A stretch of 64,000 bases of DNA from Pelobates cultripes (Eukaryota; Chordata; Amphibia; Anura; Pelobatidae), in assembly GCA_933207985.1 (NCBI GenBank), contig OW240913.1, positions 270,224,865-270,288,864 on the forward strand, written 5' to 3'. How positions within the stretch are numbered: the first letter of the stretch is position 1; every line of letters begins with the position of its first letter. A model generated the notes under the pieces. That model was not told where the DNA came from. It made no database searches and saw only the letters and a program-made list of their open reading frames with translations. This document shows, one piece after another, positions 12,001-26,800 of this stretch. Both the position numbers and the translations under genes were made by a program.

Positions 12001-15000
12001 GTACAAAATACATCTGCCAAAGTCAGCATAATTATTTCAAACATTATTTTAAAGCATATAAAGCAAAAAGAGTTTAACTATTTCATATCCTTACAGTCAG
12101 CACTAATGATTATAAACCTTATCTAAGCATAAAATACATATGAACAAGAAAAGTTAACTACTTCATATTCTTACACCTACCAAAACATTTTGCAACCTTT
12201 TTAGACTAGACAGTAACAGTACTGCATTTTCTTTCATTTTCCTCTACTATTGCCAACCCTCCTTGTTCAGAGAACATCAAGAAAGAGAGTTGTGTGTGTG
12301 TGAGCATCAAAGAGTAGCTTGACCTGTGCACCTACCCCCTTTTACCTATGGTAAAGTAATCTCTGTATGGGACCAGGTGGTATTCAAGAATAACATGGAG
12401 ATAGATTAGAACAGCTTGAGGTATGTGAAGTGTGTGCATTCTGGAGAGCTATTAGTACACTGTGATACTATTACAATAACGCCTGAATTATTATAGATAT
12501 ATTCTTTAAATACAGTTTTCAAATCGTACAAAGTCTTATTTTTCCTACAAAACTTCTAATAAATATTCATCTCACCTGTCGAATACGGATCTCAACCTCT
12601 GATGCCCCTTCTGGAGGAAGTACAGTCTGTGTCCTTAGAGTGAGACCTTCATATTCTTTTTCTTTCCCCATCTGTCTGGCAATGTTTTTCATGGTCGGAT
12701 AAAAGATTTCATCCCTAAAATGCAAAAATAAAATAAAAATAATAATGTACCAGATACTATGACTTCTCTTAGTATGACATTTCATCTATGGTCATACAAG
12801 GCTAATTCTGTATCAAATTTAATCAGTGCAGTCTAAACATGTGCAATTCGTTTTGGTCCGAATTTAAATTCGGACAAATTGCAGAAGTGCCGAATTTCGG
12901 AAATGCTGAATCGCACTGAATTGCCGAAATGGCGAATTTCGGTGGTGCCGAAATGCTTCTGATTTCTGAAAAGTGGCAAAAGCAGAGAGGGAGAAAAAAT
13001 TACGCTAATGATGACAGAAATCTAACCCTACCCCCAACCCTAACCCCAAGCATAGACCTACCCCTACCCCCAACCCTAACCCTAGTGCCAAAGCGAAGTG
13101 TTGAAATTGCCCAAGTCCTGAATTTCGGAAGTGCCGAACCGAACCAAATTTTTTGCCCATCAACATCCCTAGTGCAGTCTTCATCTCTACCCTCTCACAG
13201 CTCAGTTAGACTTTGTTAGCCAACCATATATAGAAACCCTAGTTCAGTGGATTCCATTATTGTTTTTTAAGCAATTATTTTCTACTGTCTACTGATCTAC
13301 TTCTATTTGATCATTATTTGTCAGTGGCGTACATGCCGGGGTCGCAGGGGTCGTGGCTGCAACAAGGCCTGGCCCACCAGGGGGCCCGGCCGCCCTGCGA
13401 CCCGGTATGTACCCAGAGTGGCCAGCCTCTTCTCCGTCAATTCCAGCTCCGGCACTGGCATCAGGGGAGAGTGCTCCCTCGCGCCGCCCGCCAGCCAGCC
13501 TGCCCGGTGACAGGCCGCCCAGCAGCACCACTGGACCCCAGGGAATCCCCTCAGCACTCCCTAAGGTAAGGAGGCTGGGGGATTACATTTTTTTTTTAAA
13601 ACGTGTGTGTGTTAGTGTTAGAGTGTGTGTGTCTGTTACTGTGTGTGTCAGTGAGTGTGTTAGTTTGTGTGCGTCTGTTAGTGAGTCTGTTTGGTGTCTG
13701 TTAGTGAGTGTGTGTTTTGTAAGTGAGTGTGTATGTGTCTGTCACTGAGTGTGTGTCTGTCAGTAAATGTGTCTGTTAGCTAGTGTGTATGCCTCTGGTC
13801 GTGAGAATGTGTGTCTTCAGCACTTACCTTTCTCCAGCGCTGGTCTCCCTTGGTGCAGGGGATCCCTCTGCCCAGAACCGCCTCTCAGCTCCGAGTGCGC
13901 GGCAAGAGCCGTGCGCGAATTCAAACCGCCCATATGAAAGCATTACTCAATGCTTTCCTATGGACGTTTAGCATCTTCTCACTCTGATTTTCACAGTGAG
14001 AATCGTGGAAGCTCCTCTAGCGGCTGTCAATGAGACAGCCACTAGAGGCTGGATTAACCCTCAGTGAAACGTAGCAGTTTCTCTGAAACTGCTATGTTTT
14101 CAGCTACAGGGTTAAAACTAGAGGGACCTGGCACCCAGACCACTTCATTGAGCTGATGTGATCTGGGTGTCTGTAGTGGTCCTTTAAGTGTATGTGTATC
14201 TGCATGCACTGGCGTACATACCGCGGTCACAGGGGTCGCAGCCCTGCAACCAGGTGCCTGCCGCCATGTGTTGCAGCCCCCGGCCCACGCAGAGTAAGCG
14301 CGGGGGGGCCACGGATCAGTTTTCACACCGGGGCCCCATGGGTTGTGTGTACGCCACTGACTCGTCTTTTAGTACAGCTAAAATACAACGAAAGGACACC
14401 TCTTCATTTACCTGTATTGTTCACAGAACTGTCTGTAGAGAGGGACAGTGTCTATTTCTTCTACCTGTAGCTTCAGTTTGCCCCACTTGTCTTTACAGAG
14501 CTCCAGCTGCTTCCAAAGAATGAGAAAAGCTCTTAACATCTTGTATGCAGAGATGGGGTCATGAGGTACAAACAGTTGTTGCTTAGATGATTTTCTGGAC
14601 GATTCTTGCTGCTTGTCACCTAATCCTTCAGGAACTATCTGCGGAAATAGCATGGGTACATTTAAAGGAACCCAAGTTACTATCCTGGTTTGGTTTAGAG
14701 CCTGGGAGATACATAGTAGTAAAGTCATCAAATAATGCAGTGTATTCCATCAAATACTAGCTACAGAACCAGATTTCCAATAAGGATGAGCCTACATTGC
14801 ATTGTCTACATTGCTATATAAACAACATTCCACATGAACATAAGGGGAGGCATTTATTGTTAGGCCTGTCTAATTATAGAAACATTAGCCCACATTTACA
14901 TCTATTATGCAAATTTTAATCAAACTCTTCCAACTCTGGACCATATCAGGCACTTTACTCTTATATTATATTAACCTAACAACTTTTGATTTCTCCATTT

Positions 15001-17844
15001 CCACCACTGTTTGGAGTAACCATTGTAGGGACCATGCTTGGTGGCAGTCCTTAGAGAGATGCCCACATTGACCTCTAGATAAAGCAGTCCTCATCTCTTG
15101 TGGACATCTATTTCATGTATGAACAACTTCTTCTATAAAATATGAATTTCCTGATGTTATTTTTCAGTTCCTCAAACTTCAGATTATACTCTATGCTCTA
15201 TCATCTATGTACAGAAAATCACTTAAGAAATATGTTTTGATGCAATAATTCGAAGAACGATTTGAATTATTTTTAATGTGTTTATGTCTCCTGAATATTT
15301 AGGTGATGTAGTATGCAAAAGAACAATGTCTAAGGATTCTAGGAATTCTATTTCTGAAAGGTCTTAAAACTGGCCATTGCACCTTCCTTGTTCTGATCTT
15401 AATTCTTTTTTTCCCAATCAATTTTTTTTTATTAATAAAGATAGTATTACAGGATAGAAAAAGAAAATGAATGTAGGCTTGTGTAGTATGTACATTCTTC
15501 CGGTTTGCGTTCCTGGGGACAGGAAATACAGTTGTGCGTTCATTTGACCGGAAATGTATCTACTGGACTCTTATTAGAGTTTTTGTTTTATCATTTTTTT
15601 AATTTATTGCCTTTCTTTCCTTGGACACACGGAGGTAAGCAATTAATGTATTAATGTATTTTTATTGCTATTTGCATGACTTGTTTAACCACTGATGTAA
15701 ATGTGATATATGTAAATATATTATTGGTTTATTATTTGAGATATATATACACTGAGTTATATATACACCGAGTTGACTATGTGGTGTTAGCTTGGCAAAG
15801 ACCTCTTAGCAGGTGGAAAGTTTCTGCTCTCTTTTGCTCCATTAACTCTGAACACCTTGAGTGCCTGGAGATTTTCTTTTTGTTTGCCTGATCGTTGTGG
15901 GATTGCTAGTCCTGCTCCAGTGCACCGGGTGTCTGCTGGGATTGAGTGCGACTCCTATCTTTTTGTATCACAGTATTACAAGATATAACATTTCATAACT
16001 AGAACACGTTCCACTATTTTGAAGATTGCAATAGGTCAAGCAGTATATCAAAGTATGTTATCATGTTAATATGTACAACACAGAAACATATGTAAATTTA
16101 TAGCTTAGGGACATATATCAAATTATTTTATTTTCATATATGTCAGAAGAAATAGTATCCTTCTTTGATTTGTCCATATTAAGTCAGGAAATTACTGCAG
16201 TAAATGTATCTCTCAAAATAAAATAAGGCCTAAACTAAATAATTTGCTCCTCAAAAGAAGGAAATGGCTCATTTGTTTTGTTTATGTTAATTACATTGGG
16301 TCATATGTCAATTTATAAGTAATTAAATGTCGTAGAACGTTGCAGTTTTTCTTGAGTAAGGAATGACAATAAAAAAAAATAAAAAAAAATAAAGTTAAAA
16401 AAAAGACAGAGATTCAAAATGGAGATAAAGTACATAGTTGAGTCGTATTTATAAGAGTAGTTGCAAGAGAGGATTATTATGTCACAATTTTCTGCTTACC
16501 TCCTAAATTTTTTAGGTGCCTCTGTATCATTACTCTTATTACACTGCGCTAAATATTCTAACCATGGGTACCAAACATTTAAAAGTTTTGTGGTGTTATC
16601 CATATAGACACCTGAATCCAGGCCCGGACTGGCCATCGGGCACACCGGGCAAATGCCCGGTGGGCCGCGGTGGCCATGGGCCGAGGCCGGCAGGGGAGAT
16701 CACAGGATCTCCCCTGCCGGTCTATGCAGGGCCGGCACTCTCCTAGCGCTGGCCCCGCTGTTTGTCACGACGGGCCGGTGGGGAGATCAAGGATCTCCCT
16801 GACCGGCCCACATGCGGCCACCGGCGGGGAGAGAGGGAGGGAGGGAGACAGCCAGCTAGGCTGGAGAGAGGACCCGGCGGAGCTCTAACTTGCAGCTCCG
16901 CCGGGTTCCTCTCGCGAGATCCGGCGCGTTGCCATGGCAACGACCGGATCTCGCGAGAGTGAACTCTAGCCTCACAGGCTAGAGTTCACTCACCCACGAG
17001 GACCACCAGGGAACACCGCCACCCCGCCTTCCAGCGTGCCGGACCCCCCCTCCAAGGCTAAAGGTAAGAAGGGAGGGGGGGAAATAATGACTTTTTTTTA
17101 ATTTTTTTTTATTTACCCCCCCTACACACACACACAATAACATTTATACAGCACTCTCACACCCATCACACACAGCACTCTCACACCCATCACACACAGC
17201 ACTCTCACACACATCATACACACACTCTCTCCCACAGCACTCTCACACCCATCACACACAGCACTCTCTCACACAGCACTCTCACCCATCACACACAGCA
17301 CTCTCACACCCATCACACACAGCACTCTCTCACACATCACACACAGCACTCTCTCACACAGCACTCTCACACCCATCACACACAGCACTCTCACACAGCA
17401 CTCTCACACCCAGCACTCTCTTACCCATCACACACAGCACTCTCACACCCAGCACTCTCACACCATCACACACAGCGCACTCTCACAGAGCACTCACACA
17501 CACACAGCACTCTCACACCCATCACACACAGCACTTTCACACACACACAGCACTCTCTCACAGCACTCTCACAGAGCACTCACACCCATCTCACACAGCA
17601 CTCTCACACCCATCACTCACACACGCACTCTCACACCCATCACTCACACACGGCACTCTCACACCCATCACTCACACACGGCACTCTCACACACATCACA
17701 CACACACCGCACCCTCACACACACACATACACCGCACCCTCACCCTCACACATACACCGCACCCTCACACACACACATACTGCACCCCTCACATACACAC
17801 AGAACCCCCCCAACACACTGCACCACACACATACACAATACTTC

Positions 17845-17884
<40 letters not shown>

Positions 17885-20800
17885 TATACATACACACACA
17901 CACTACACTCTTAAAGGACCACTCTAGCCACCCAGACCACTTCAGCTTAATGAAGTGGTCTTGGTGCCAGGTCCTTCTAGGGTTAACCCATTGTTTTATA
18001 AACATAGCAGTTTCAGAGAAACTGCTATGTTTATCAATGGGTTAAGCCTTCCCCCAAAGCCTCTAGCAGCTGTCTCATTGACAGCCGCTAGAGGCGCTTG
18101 CGTGCTTTTCACTGTGAAAATCACAGTGAGAGCACGCAAGCGTCCATAGGAAAGCATTATAAATGCTTTCCTATGCGACCGGCTGAATGCGCGCGCAGCT
18201 CTTGCCGCGCGTGCGCATTCAGCCGACGGGGCGGATCGGAGGAGGAGAGCTCCCCGCCCGGCGCTGGAAAAAGGTAAGTTTTAACCCCTTTCCAGAGCCG
18301 TGCGGGAGGGGGTTCCTGAGCCACATATGCATCACATTACACCACAAACACAACACGACTAAAACCGACCTTATTACACAATACCACACCACGACCAGCT
18401 CACTCTACACACACGCAATACCACAAGCAGGCTCCAAACACATGCACAATACTCTGTCCTGGCCTTTTGTCTCCTGGTATCCATTTATAGAGACACCAGA
18501 GACAAGTTGCAAGGAAACACAGTGCAAGCATGTTATTAAATTTGCTTGCACTGTGCAGAACAAATACAGGACTTTTTTCTCATGCTAGAGCTCTTCAGCA
18601 GAGCTCTGCGCATGGTCTGCCCTGGAAGAGCATTGAACCAACATGCTCACTTTGAGAGGAGGCGTGTTTGTCATTGGTGATGACAAAACACACCTCCTCT
18701 GCCCCGCCCCCTTTTTAGTGGGCCGCTGTGTTAAAAAAATGCCCGGGTCGAATTTTTCTCCCAGTCCGGCCCTGTTTATAACTGTAGATTTTTTGCAAAG
18801 AGCGTTGTGACGTTAGTCATCAGGAGTTTCAGACGAACATTCTATGTAGGACCCTGGACTACTCCTATGACTAAGTCACCCTGTGCCCATTGTAGGTACA
18901 GGGTGTGTGAAATGTATGGGTTTATTGTTAAATTTTTTGTCTGCTCTCCTGTCCTGCTGAAGATTGCTACTGTGGTGAACAGAACCTCGCCACGGGCACC
19001 TGGAGGAGCTTGCTTGTCAGCCTCCTGCCTCAGGAATATGAGCCCTGCAATATACCTTGCCCAATGCACTTTAAAAGGCTCAGTTCAGGTGATTTATGTA
19101 CTTTTGTTAGCCCTGATTCTCTGGAACTGTTTTGGGCATAGGACCATGTGCACAGTCGGTCAAAATTGTGACTTCCATGGAAATCCCGAACCCCTGAGCC
19201 GAACTGGGTGATTTTTGGATATGTTGGTCCCCCAGATCGGGGCTATCAGGGGATGTGACCTTTGTGGAGTTTCCATGTGTTTTGGGGGTACTTTCAGGTT
19301 ATTGTAAAATGTATATTTTCTGTGCCTGGAGATAATTGAGTTTAGTACAGTGCCTGACTCAATTATCTCTCAGGCACAGGGGAGGGATTACCCTGTTTTG
19401 TGTGGGAGTGTCCTGGACCTGAGAGCCAATGTAATTACAGTGTGTACATTGTCATAGTCCTCTCTCAGGTCCAGTGGGGAATGCCCCTGGAATATGTAAT
19501 GGAAAACCCATTCCATGGGGACTTGCATATAAGGCCAGTCGTGACTGCCATTAAAGAGTTCCTCTTCACCCTCAACATAGAGCCTCATGTGTGGAGGGGA
19601 CAGCTATTTGCACTCTGGGGATTGTTATATCACTATACTCCCTTGGATTACAACGCCAGCCCTTGTAAGAGCTTTCCTGCTATACTCACTGGAGTAGGAG
19701 AGTTCTACCCACTGGAAGCTGGATCCCTGACTTGGGTCCAGGGTAGGTGGAGGACAACGAGACCCCAGCCAAGCTGCGGCTGTGAGGTTTACGGTGGTTA
19801 TGATGTTCCAGTGTGGTGCTTATGGTGCTTGCAATAACTAGGAAGCAGCGATTGGCAGAGGTACCCAGTCGGGGTACCAGGCGATCCGTCACAGGTACCA
19901 ACTAGGTGGATTTGGCTATGGAGCCTGTATAGCGCCCTCTGTTGGTAGCAACAGCAATATGCACTACCCTAATAGCAAGGCTTGTTAATTTGCATATTCA
20001 GTTAGGCAAGATATTTTGTGTTAAATATTGTCTTCCCTACCCCTTATAAATAAGTCATTATGTTATAATAAGTTGCTGTATGTTGTCTGCTATGATTTGG
20101 TTATTTCTATTTTATTAAAGTTGTCATAGCAATCTAAGTGTAATGAACATATGGCCTAGTATTGCATGTTAGTACCGTTAGTACCTTTAGAACTGGGTGT
20201 CCTGTGTGGATTTTTAGGAATCCCAGTAACAGAATCTCTGAACCTGTTGGCTGGTTGTACGATCCCTCCAGCCCTGGTATAAATTTAAGAGAGCTAGGCT
20301 TGAGATCCGCAAATGCCTTTGAAAGGCAATATCAATCGCTGTAGGGAGAGGGAACAATATGTGGAAGAAGGGCTGCAGCAGAATAAGCAGAGGGGATAAT
20401 ACCTGCCTGGAAGGAGACCAGGCTCCCTCCCCAATGTCTAGGAAGCAGATTGGGCAGAGGTACTGTGTCAGAGTAAAGAAACTCCTTCAAAAGAGTGAAC
20501 TGAAAAATTATTCTCAGCTTTCTCTTATTGAAGGGATCCTATGCAAAAATGAAAAGTGTGTGAATGTAATAGACTCTAACAAACTGGTTTTATTTAAACC
20601 CCAGTTAACATAAAATACTGCTTTAATATATTTTCTTGGATAAAATAATCCTCCATTTTACCCTTCCTTTACTATCCCTTGTTTGTCAGTAATACCATTT
20701 TCTCATATTCTTCAGTACATCATGTGTGAAATTCCACGATCAGGGTTATATGAATTGGTACATTAAGGGCTGGTACAATTCTTGATATGAGCATCTGTTT

Positions 20801-23800
20801 TCAATAGGCAATCTTGCCTCCCACTTAGTCCCACTGCACAGATTGGTGAGGTTGGCAAAATATAGAATTTGCTACAAACATACAATTAATTGAAATCATA
20901 AATACCACTTTTTACAGCAGGCCAATAATCATGTGGCCTATAGTAGGGGGAGTATCTTGTTTTCTCTCTGGATACAGTTACAGTATGCACCATCTGACTT
21001 TCATTAAAAGGCTGTGTGGTTTCAGGGAAGGGACGTTTCATTTACCCCCATGTTGTTTTTGCTGGCGTTTCCTGTCTCTTGCTAGCTATCCTACTCTGGA
21101 CTGCTGTATTTTCCAGATTGCAAAATGCACTGCAAAAGGTCATTATTCCATAGTTTGAATTTCAGTATACCTGTCTGGATTCCACGTCTCCCTCCACTGT
21201 AAACGAGATGAAGTTATAGTTATCCTGAAGGATATCTTCCATTAATAGGTGGACCCCAACTAGCTCTCCGTGAGCTACAGTACGTTCCTGGTCTGTCATG
21301 TCACACAGGCACATCTGAGAAAGATACATAAACTGTATTACTGGACAGTGGCTACAGAATGGACTGACATCATGGTTATCTTACTAGTTTCTCGTAACTG
21401 TAATTACAATCATACTATGCTCTGACATAATAGGGTAAAGAATAGAGAGATGTAGAGCTATCTGTCTGGAAGTAAACTGTAAATGTAATCTGTTATCATT
21501 TATCTATAATTTTAGAGCAGATGCAAAAATACAAAGTTTGTATTTTTAAGGGATTGTTCTGTATGTTATATATTTTGTTATGTTTACTCATAAATATAAA
21601 TATATTAATATGGTACATGAAAAGATGAATGAGAAAAGATGCAGGGCTATAAAGGAGATTCAAAGTGACAATAAGAACATGCAATATAATGGAAATAAAT
21701 AGTTTAAGAACATTAAAATAAACACAATAGTCACCAGAATCACTTCAGCTTAATGTAGTGGTTCTGGTGTCTATTGTATGTCCCTGCAAGCACAGCAATG
21801 TAAATGCTGTCTTTTCATAGAAAAGGCAATATTTACATTTACAATATTTACATTGATGCCTAGTAACACCTCTATTGGCAGCACTGACGTTCAGAGTCTC
21901 CACGCACTACACAGAGATGTATTGATTCTGGAACAAGCATCTATTTGTACGTGAAATGTGGAAAACTGAATAAAATTATATAAATATGGTCAATTGGTTA
22001 CAAAGTTCTATAACGGCGGTGGCTCACCTTGACACTTTAGAGACTACTTGAGGACCATGAAGGAAATTAAGTAACCAGGCAATAAGTGCCAAAATTATCT
22101 ATAAATTCTCTAAAGCAGTTCTGAAGCAAAATGGAAATTGAGAAGGAGTCTGCAGAACCATTGGTTACCTATAGTAATTTCTCAGACATTAGCACTTTGC
22201 CTCATAAATGCTCTAACTGTATAGGATAATTACCCGCATAAAGTATCCAATGGTATGTAGCTTGTTTATGGTCAGTGGAAACAATCCGCCATCAGCTAGA
22301 AACGTCCTCCAAGGGTAAAGCATGAATGTCTGGAAAATACAACAATTTCAATTGCTTTTGATCTATCACGTTCTCAAGGCACTGGACGCGTTACAGATGT
22401 TAAATGTGTAATATACAGTACTATTTTTTGCGTGGTGTGTAGCAAGTGTTATTTGTAAGTTTACATACTCTGTGGCCACGCGGATCAAGAGGTTGCGGTA
22501 TTGGCAACTGCGATGAGAATGCACATCTGGCCACAGAGTTACTTAAGGCTGGCAGCCCGTGGTACATATTGTCCGTTGTTGTCCTGAAGGCAGAAACATT
22601 TCCAGAAGACAAGAATGTATACCTGAGAAAGACAAGAAAAAGCTATTTCAAAAAAACATAGATACAGAGATTGGGCTATCACACAATGGCGTCGATTTCA
22701 TTCAATATGATCACGTTTATCAGCTGTTTTTCTGCTCCCGATAAGTAATTTAATGGTTTGGATCAATTCAATTACAGCAGTTAAAGGCTTAATAGGAGTT
22801 GAAAAATATCTGTTCGCATATCTAACCTGAAGCCTATACTTTACATTGAAGTAATAGATTATGCAGGTATAGGTAATGGAATTTCATCGCCAAAGCCTAC
22901 ATTTTCATATGGGGGGCATTTTTGCTTTAGGAGGACTAGCTGGTGGGGTTTTGTCCAGGGACTATACATTTTTTTAGAATTTATAAGAAACGTTACAGAG
23001 TGATTGCTATTTATCTAGTCAAGTCATCCAAGGCAAGAACAACCCAGATTACGTTTTTTTTGTTTTTTTTTATACAAACAGTAACCAAGTATGCTCTTGA
23101 AGCAGTTCATACACACACTGTGATACACCCTGCATCCAAGTTACTAGAAAAGAGGGACTCCAAGGTGTTAAAGAGTAACCAAGAGTTGAGTTTCCCAGAC
23201 AAGGTCTGTCCTGTCAACCAAGAGATACTTGGGAGAGATTTAGATTGTAAGCTCACGGGCAATGTCATCTACCTGTTGTATCGGTCTGTTCTTATTGTAT
23301 TGTCTTTTTCACAATGTACAGTGCTGTGGATTATGTTGGTGCTTTATAAATACCAGTAATAAATAAATACAAAAAAGATAGTGTCTCAAGCAAACACGCA
23401 CAAACTATATATATATTTATATATATGTATATGTTATGAATTTCTCATAGAAAAGAGCTGACCAAATTACAATCTTCGAGGTGCACATAAGCTACAGATC
23501 AGCATGATTCTACGGAAGTACAATGATAGGCTGGCAGCAGTATAAGACATATTTGATGCAGAATCCTGCTTCTGCTATAAGAAGGCAAACTAAAAACCTT
23601 TTGACTGGCAAATATAATCTTATGCCTAATTTTTACCTCAAAAGACATATTGTGTTTACCAGCAGCATTACGCATAGAAGATGCATTTCTTTTACGAACA
23701 TTATAGAGGCAAGAGGGTTCAATTTATTGTCCAATAAATCTGGTGTACAGAACTATCAAAACATTCTAAGATCTTAAAAGACCATTTGCACCAATGAAAA

Positions 23801-26800
23801 CAATGTTATACCGAATCAAATGGCGCACTGCTGCGTCAAACTGCAGAAACAAAACTTCACGCCTCAGAAGCAATAATTTGGCTACTTCTTTGGGATCTTG
23901 GGGGTTATGGAGACCATCAATCAACTTTTGAATATCCCGCAGCTCAGCTCCTGTGATATATTAATAAAAAACAATGCTAAATTAGGCACATCTTTTGTTA
24001 AATATTATATTAAAACTTAGCTTTATATACGCAAAACCGATACACTATAGGAGTTGTGATTCCTCTCGCAGGCTTACTAGCTTACAAAGGATATAAATCT
24101 TTTAAACCGTTCTAATAAAGAATATCTTTCGAGAGTTTTGTTACTATATGAATGCAGAGCACGATTACTTATCTCACATCAGAGGTGGTTTGAAATGTTA
24201 TCAGAAATAGACATATTACCTATGCCTTCTGTGCCTCCCCAATCTGCTGTCAACGTCTGAGTGATGTATGAATTTCCCAACCGAGCAAAGCTAAATATGT
24301 AAGAAATAATATCATGCATGGCAGCTACAATCTCAAGCGTTTGGGAGAGTGCACGGAAGGCGTCCTGTGAACATAGAATATATATCAGTCACATGTATTT
24401 GCTTAATAGTTATAGAAAATAGTCAAGATGGATTTTCAACCATTCTTAAACACGTCTACACTCCTTAGAGCATCAGTCATATAAAGAGACAAAAACAATA
24501 TATATGTAAACATTTTATACATAAACATACTTGACAACCTCCCACATTGACCTTAAGTGTCAGGGTTTGAATCGTATCCTTAGGTATACGGCTTTCTTAA
24601 GAAAGATAGTCAGAATTGCTAAAGATTTGGGATAGGATTTGGGTCTCAGAGGTTTCATATTTGTCAGCTACATGTGTTTTCGTGGTTGCAAGAAAGCTAT
24701 AAAAAAACTATATAAAAAGAAAAATACATAGAGCCTACATTTTCGAGAAGTACACTGCATACACTCATTTTTTGGACATCATTTTACCATGATTCCTTGC
24801 AAACCACAGGACCTTTTTTGCTAGCCTTAGATTTATTGCAAGTGGAAATTAACAAAAAAAGAAACCCAAAAAACAAAACACATGTAACATATACTTAACA
24901 AATTATCCCATGGAACAGTAGATTTTAAAAAAAATTTATATATAACTTTTTTTACTTTTATAGAGATAACAGAGCAGTCAATACATAAAACAGAAATAAA
25001 CGTAACATTTCAAATTTTAGAAACATGATATTAAATGTATTCAATTCAAATACAAAAGACGAGTAAGAGAAAGAAGTAAAAAAGGAAAACAAATGAAAAG
25101 GAAAGCGAATTCAACTAAAAGGTTCCAAATATCATAATCTAGGGTAGAGCGGAATGCAAAGTGCATGAAGATTAGGTATAATAGAAGAGCTGCAGATGGG
25201 CGGTAAGCTGTTCCATTTGTTTAAATTCTTGGTGTAAAGTCAGTATTGATTGGTTCTATCACTCGAATTGTGTTTGTGTTTCTTTAATTTAAAGGGACAC
25301 TCCAGACCCCTAAAGTCTGTTACTAAAAAGCTTTATATGTAAAAAGGGTGTCCTCTTTTTTTTAAAAAAAGTGCCAAATTAAAATAAATGGATACTTTTA
25401 CTAATTAAAGAAACACCCCAGACCCCTAAACAACTTTAGCTTGCTTTTTAAATTTTGCAAAAACTTTTTTTTAAATTAACCTGATTACACCCACTTGGCT
25501 TTCAAGCAGACAACTGGGTCCTATTACTTCCTGGTTTGGTAAGCTCAGTGGTGTTAAACTCAAGAGGCAGCAATTACTCAGAGCACATGCCTTGCAAAGA
25601 CTTCTCATTGAGCTGCATTGGGGATTCTATGATTGGACAGTCAAAGAAAGTCTGGGTGGGCTTATAGGAGAAGGGTTTGCAAAGGTAGCAGTCGAGAGAA
25701 GTGCAGGTATTGCAAGCTGTTAAAAATAATCCCAATGAAAAAAATATGTAATTAAATGCATGCATGCATGTTTTCATTTAGGGTATAGCAGTGATTTTAT
25801 GTATTTTGTATTTGGGAAGTGGAGTGTCCATTTAAAGATTTATCAAATTACATCAAAATCCAGTTATTTCAGACACAGCCAGGGCACATAATAGAAATTC
25901 TCTTCTGTTGCACTAATATATGTGCAACAGCAGAAAAGGGCAGCAATTATAATGATGACTGACGGGTAGCCAAGATAGAAACACCCAATTGCAAAATGAA
26001 GAAGTGTGGACATCTAGTTTAATTATAAAGCACACCATTACCACATACCTTCTCAGGCAACATCTTAAACATAACAAGTACTTCAGAAGAGTGGGGAATA
26101 TACCACAAATTAAGGAACAGTCGTCCATCCTCCGTTAACAGACTATGTGGGCGCTCTTGAAAAGTTCTGCAATCGAAAAAAAAAAATCATTCAGTGACTG
26201 GTAAATATATTTAACACAAGCTCAAGTATTCACAGCAGTATAGAGATACTTAACATCAAGAACCTGATACTACGTGCTTATTGCATAAATACCAGCACTT
26301 TCATATCCATTTGTCACCCCAACAATGCGGGATATAGGTGTGAACAACTATGAATTGTGCTAGCAAGATGATTGAAATTACATCAATCAGAAGAAAGTTA
26401 TCAAACAACCCAGTCCCATTTGCAAATTCGAAAGAGCATTTAATAGATTTCTAGCTTACAATAAAGCAGTTATTTATCACACAGACAAGTGTTAGCAGCC
26501 AGTATTTGTATGTGACTTGGAGGCATGCCGAGTGGAAGAATCATTGCCCAATGTCTTTTATTGAATAATGCTCAGGAAGCAGAAGACGTGCTAGGTACCT
26601 TTCGATGACGCTTTATGTCAACAAAGTAAAGCAGTGACCTTTATTTACACTAGGTGTGACATTAATGGGTTTTTATATGGTTTTTATATGGTAATTCACA
26701 AATACATAAAATAAAAAGGTTCAGCACTGTGTGTTGGTGATGGAAATGGTTCCAGAAGAGACATTTCAGTACAGATTTAATAACATGAAATCTGACTTTG

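Larger units (their letters stand above)
16619..18774. mobile_element. Composite element with CAGGCCCGGACTGG inverted ends
   Basis: The left end CAGGCCCGGACTGGCC and right end CCCAGTCCGGCCCTG are inverted matches, bracketing 2.16 kb. It contains GC-rich palindromes (16680-16990), a CACTCTCACACCCATCACAC minisatellite (17130-17800), a (TA)n at about 17848-17874 and a MITE-B (17911-18300). I found no clear target duplication, so the borders are less secure. Confidence 0.6.

Noticed and set aside
17130..17800. Possible CRISPR-like array
   Set aside because: Units are directly adjacent and degenerate with no unique spacers; ordinary vertebrate minisatellite.
18187..18588. A 133-codon plus-strand frame
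   Set aside because: It begins inside MITE-B and crosses into element sequence without motif support.
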